Below, in pieces: positions 36,590 through 36,995 of a stretch of 36,995 nt of DNA. The stretch covers positions 1 through 36,995 of IMG/VR virus record IMGVR_UViG_3300044960_000528, one strand, 5' to 3'. The notes under the pieces are model-generated. The model had not been told where the DNA came from. It saw nothing but the letters and a program-made list of their open reading frames with translations, and made no database searches. A program made the translations under genes and the position numbers. This DNA comes from a virus. Positions within the stretch are counted from its first letter, which is position 1. The number at the start of each line of letters is the position of its first letter.

Positions 36590-36995
36590 GTATGAATTGC
36601 CCTGGAGTGGTGAGCCGCTGGAGTGCCCCGAAGGCTACCTGGCCTTCGACACCGAAACCAATGTGGTGGACCTGGCTAGAGAGGTGCCTACCCTGGTGCT
36701 GGCCACCGCTCACGATGGCAAGCGCTCGGTGGTGATTCGCCCGGAACAGATTGGCGATTTTGTGGCCCGGCACGCCGGTGTGGACTGGGCCATTCACAAC
36801 CTGGCGTTTGATTGGCATGTTGTGGACGCGGCTCTGGCTCAGGCCGGCGATGAGTTGGCCCAGAAAGCCTGGCTCGGCCTGCTCGCCAGTAATCGCCTGT
36901 TCGACAGCATGCTGGCCGACATGCTGGTCCGCCTGGCTGCCGATGGGCGATCACAGTTGTACCCACGGAATTTGGCCCAACTCTCCAAAGAGTTT
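36528..36995 (+). CDS. Family A DNA polymerase, N-terminal part (continues at position 1)
   Basis: Residues 1-156 of the polymerase, running off the window end and overlapping the left end by 201 bases. GTG 36528 has GGAGG nine bases upstream, inside the nuclease gene. The Exo I motif is AFDTETN with Asp41 and Glu43, and Exo II HNLAFD starts at residue 90. Residues 90-156 are the same as those at positions 1-201 except for one Val/Ala difference. Confidence 0.93.
   Translation, partial: MAEDSLLPSIPWHTRRGRAGEYELPWSGEPLECPEGYLAFDTETNVVDLAREVPTLVLATAHDGKRSVVIRPEQIGDFVARHAGVDWAIHNLAFDWHVVDAALAQAGDELAQKAWLGLLASNRLFDSMLADMLVRLAADGRSQLYPRNLAQLSKEF
36795..36995. repeat. Right copy of the 201-bp terminal overlap
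   Basis: Equals 1-201 except C at 36868 (T at 74). See the left copy for interpretation. Confidence 0.93.

Noticed and set aside
1-36995. tRNA genes, CRISPR arrays, insertion sequences, integrase or attachment sites
   Set aside because: I looked for cloverleaf-like pairs, regularly spaced repeats, transposase and integrase motifs and saw none. The 17-bp motif copies are too widely and irregularly spaced for a CRISPR array.

Overview
The window is a tailed bacteriophage genome (about 36.8 kb, GC-rich) that reads as complete and circular. Bases 1-201 and 36795-36995 are the same sequence apart from one base, and the repeat lies inside one gene: a family A DNA polymerase that starts at 36528, runs off the right end and finishes at 1950. 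Nearly every gene is a recognisable phage type or a small protein packed with 4-base or slightly longer start/stop overlaps. There is no integrase, tRNA, CRISPR array or insertion sequence that I can see. The host is not named by the sequence. A captured piece of bacterial chromosome (carA and an FAD oxidoreductase tail), the C39-like peptidase and the small EEFW/CPIC proteins resemble what I associate with Planctomycetota, but this is an impression and not proof.

Layout. (1) 33.5-36.99 kb and 0-6.6 kb, plus strand: early/replication operon. It holds a small beta-barrel-like protein, a RecT-like annealing protein, an SSB-like protein, a CHC2/TOPRIM primase, a PDDEXK nuclease, PolA, a dATP/dGTP diphosphohydrolase-like enzyme, a secreted trypsin-like protease, a deoxyribosyltransferase-like enzyme, a metallophosphoesterase, three paralogous EEFW proteins, a repeat-bearing acidic protein and a membrane-anchored CsrA-like protein. 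(2) 6.6-7.2 kb: probable small terminase. (3) 7.2-9.8 kb: minus-strand cluster of small genes interrupted by about 0.9 kb of plus-oriented bacterial chromosome carrying two broken genes. (4) 9.9-11.4 kb: large terminase. (5) 11.5-12.7 kb: minus-strand operon ending in a zinc-ribbon/sigma-region-4-like regulator. (6) 12.9-21.4 kb: Mu-like head genes (gp29/DUF935 portal, protease-scaffold, decoration protein, major capsid, DUF1320 connector). (7) 21.4-30.5 kb: tail genes, including a tail-chaperone pair joined by a textbook -1 frameshift signal but no long tape-measure gene. (8) 30.5-32.3 kb: a cysteine-rich, membrane-anchored C39-like peptidase where a lysis gene would be expected. (9) 32.3-33.4 kb: YqaJ-type exonuclease, a strong terminator and a minus-strand ribbon-helix-helix-like regulator.

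Regulation is the most unusual part. A 17-bp asymmetric motif (GGGGACATCACTCGCGG) occurs six times exactly and seven more times with one or two changes, in both orientations, in leaders, around a terminator and inside genes. It is absent from the bacterial insert. Two copies lie just downstream of an identical 19-bp promoter-like element (CTGTATCTATATTATAGAG) that heads the early operon (33506) and the late operon (12770). Both loci also have an A/T tract and a divergent minus-strand regulator gene. The arrangement resembles an operator/stoperator network.
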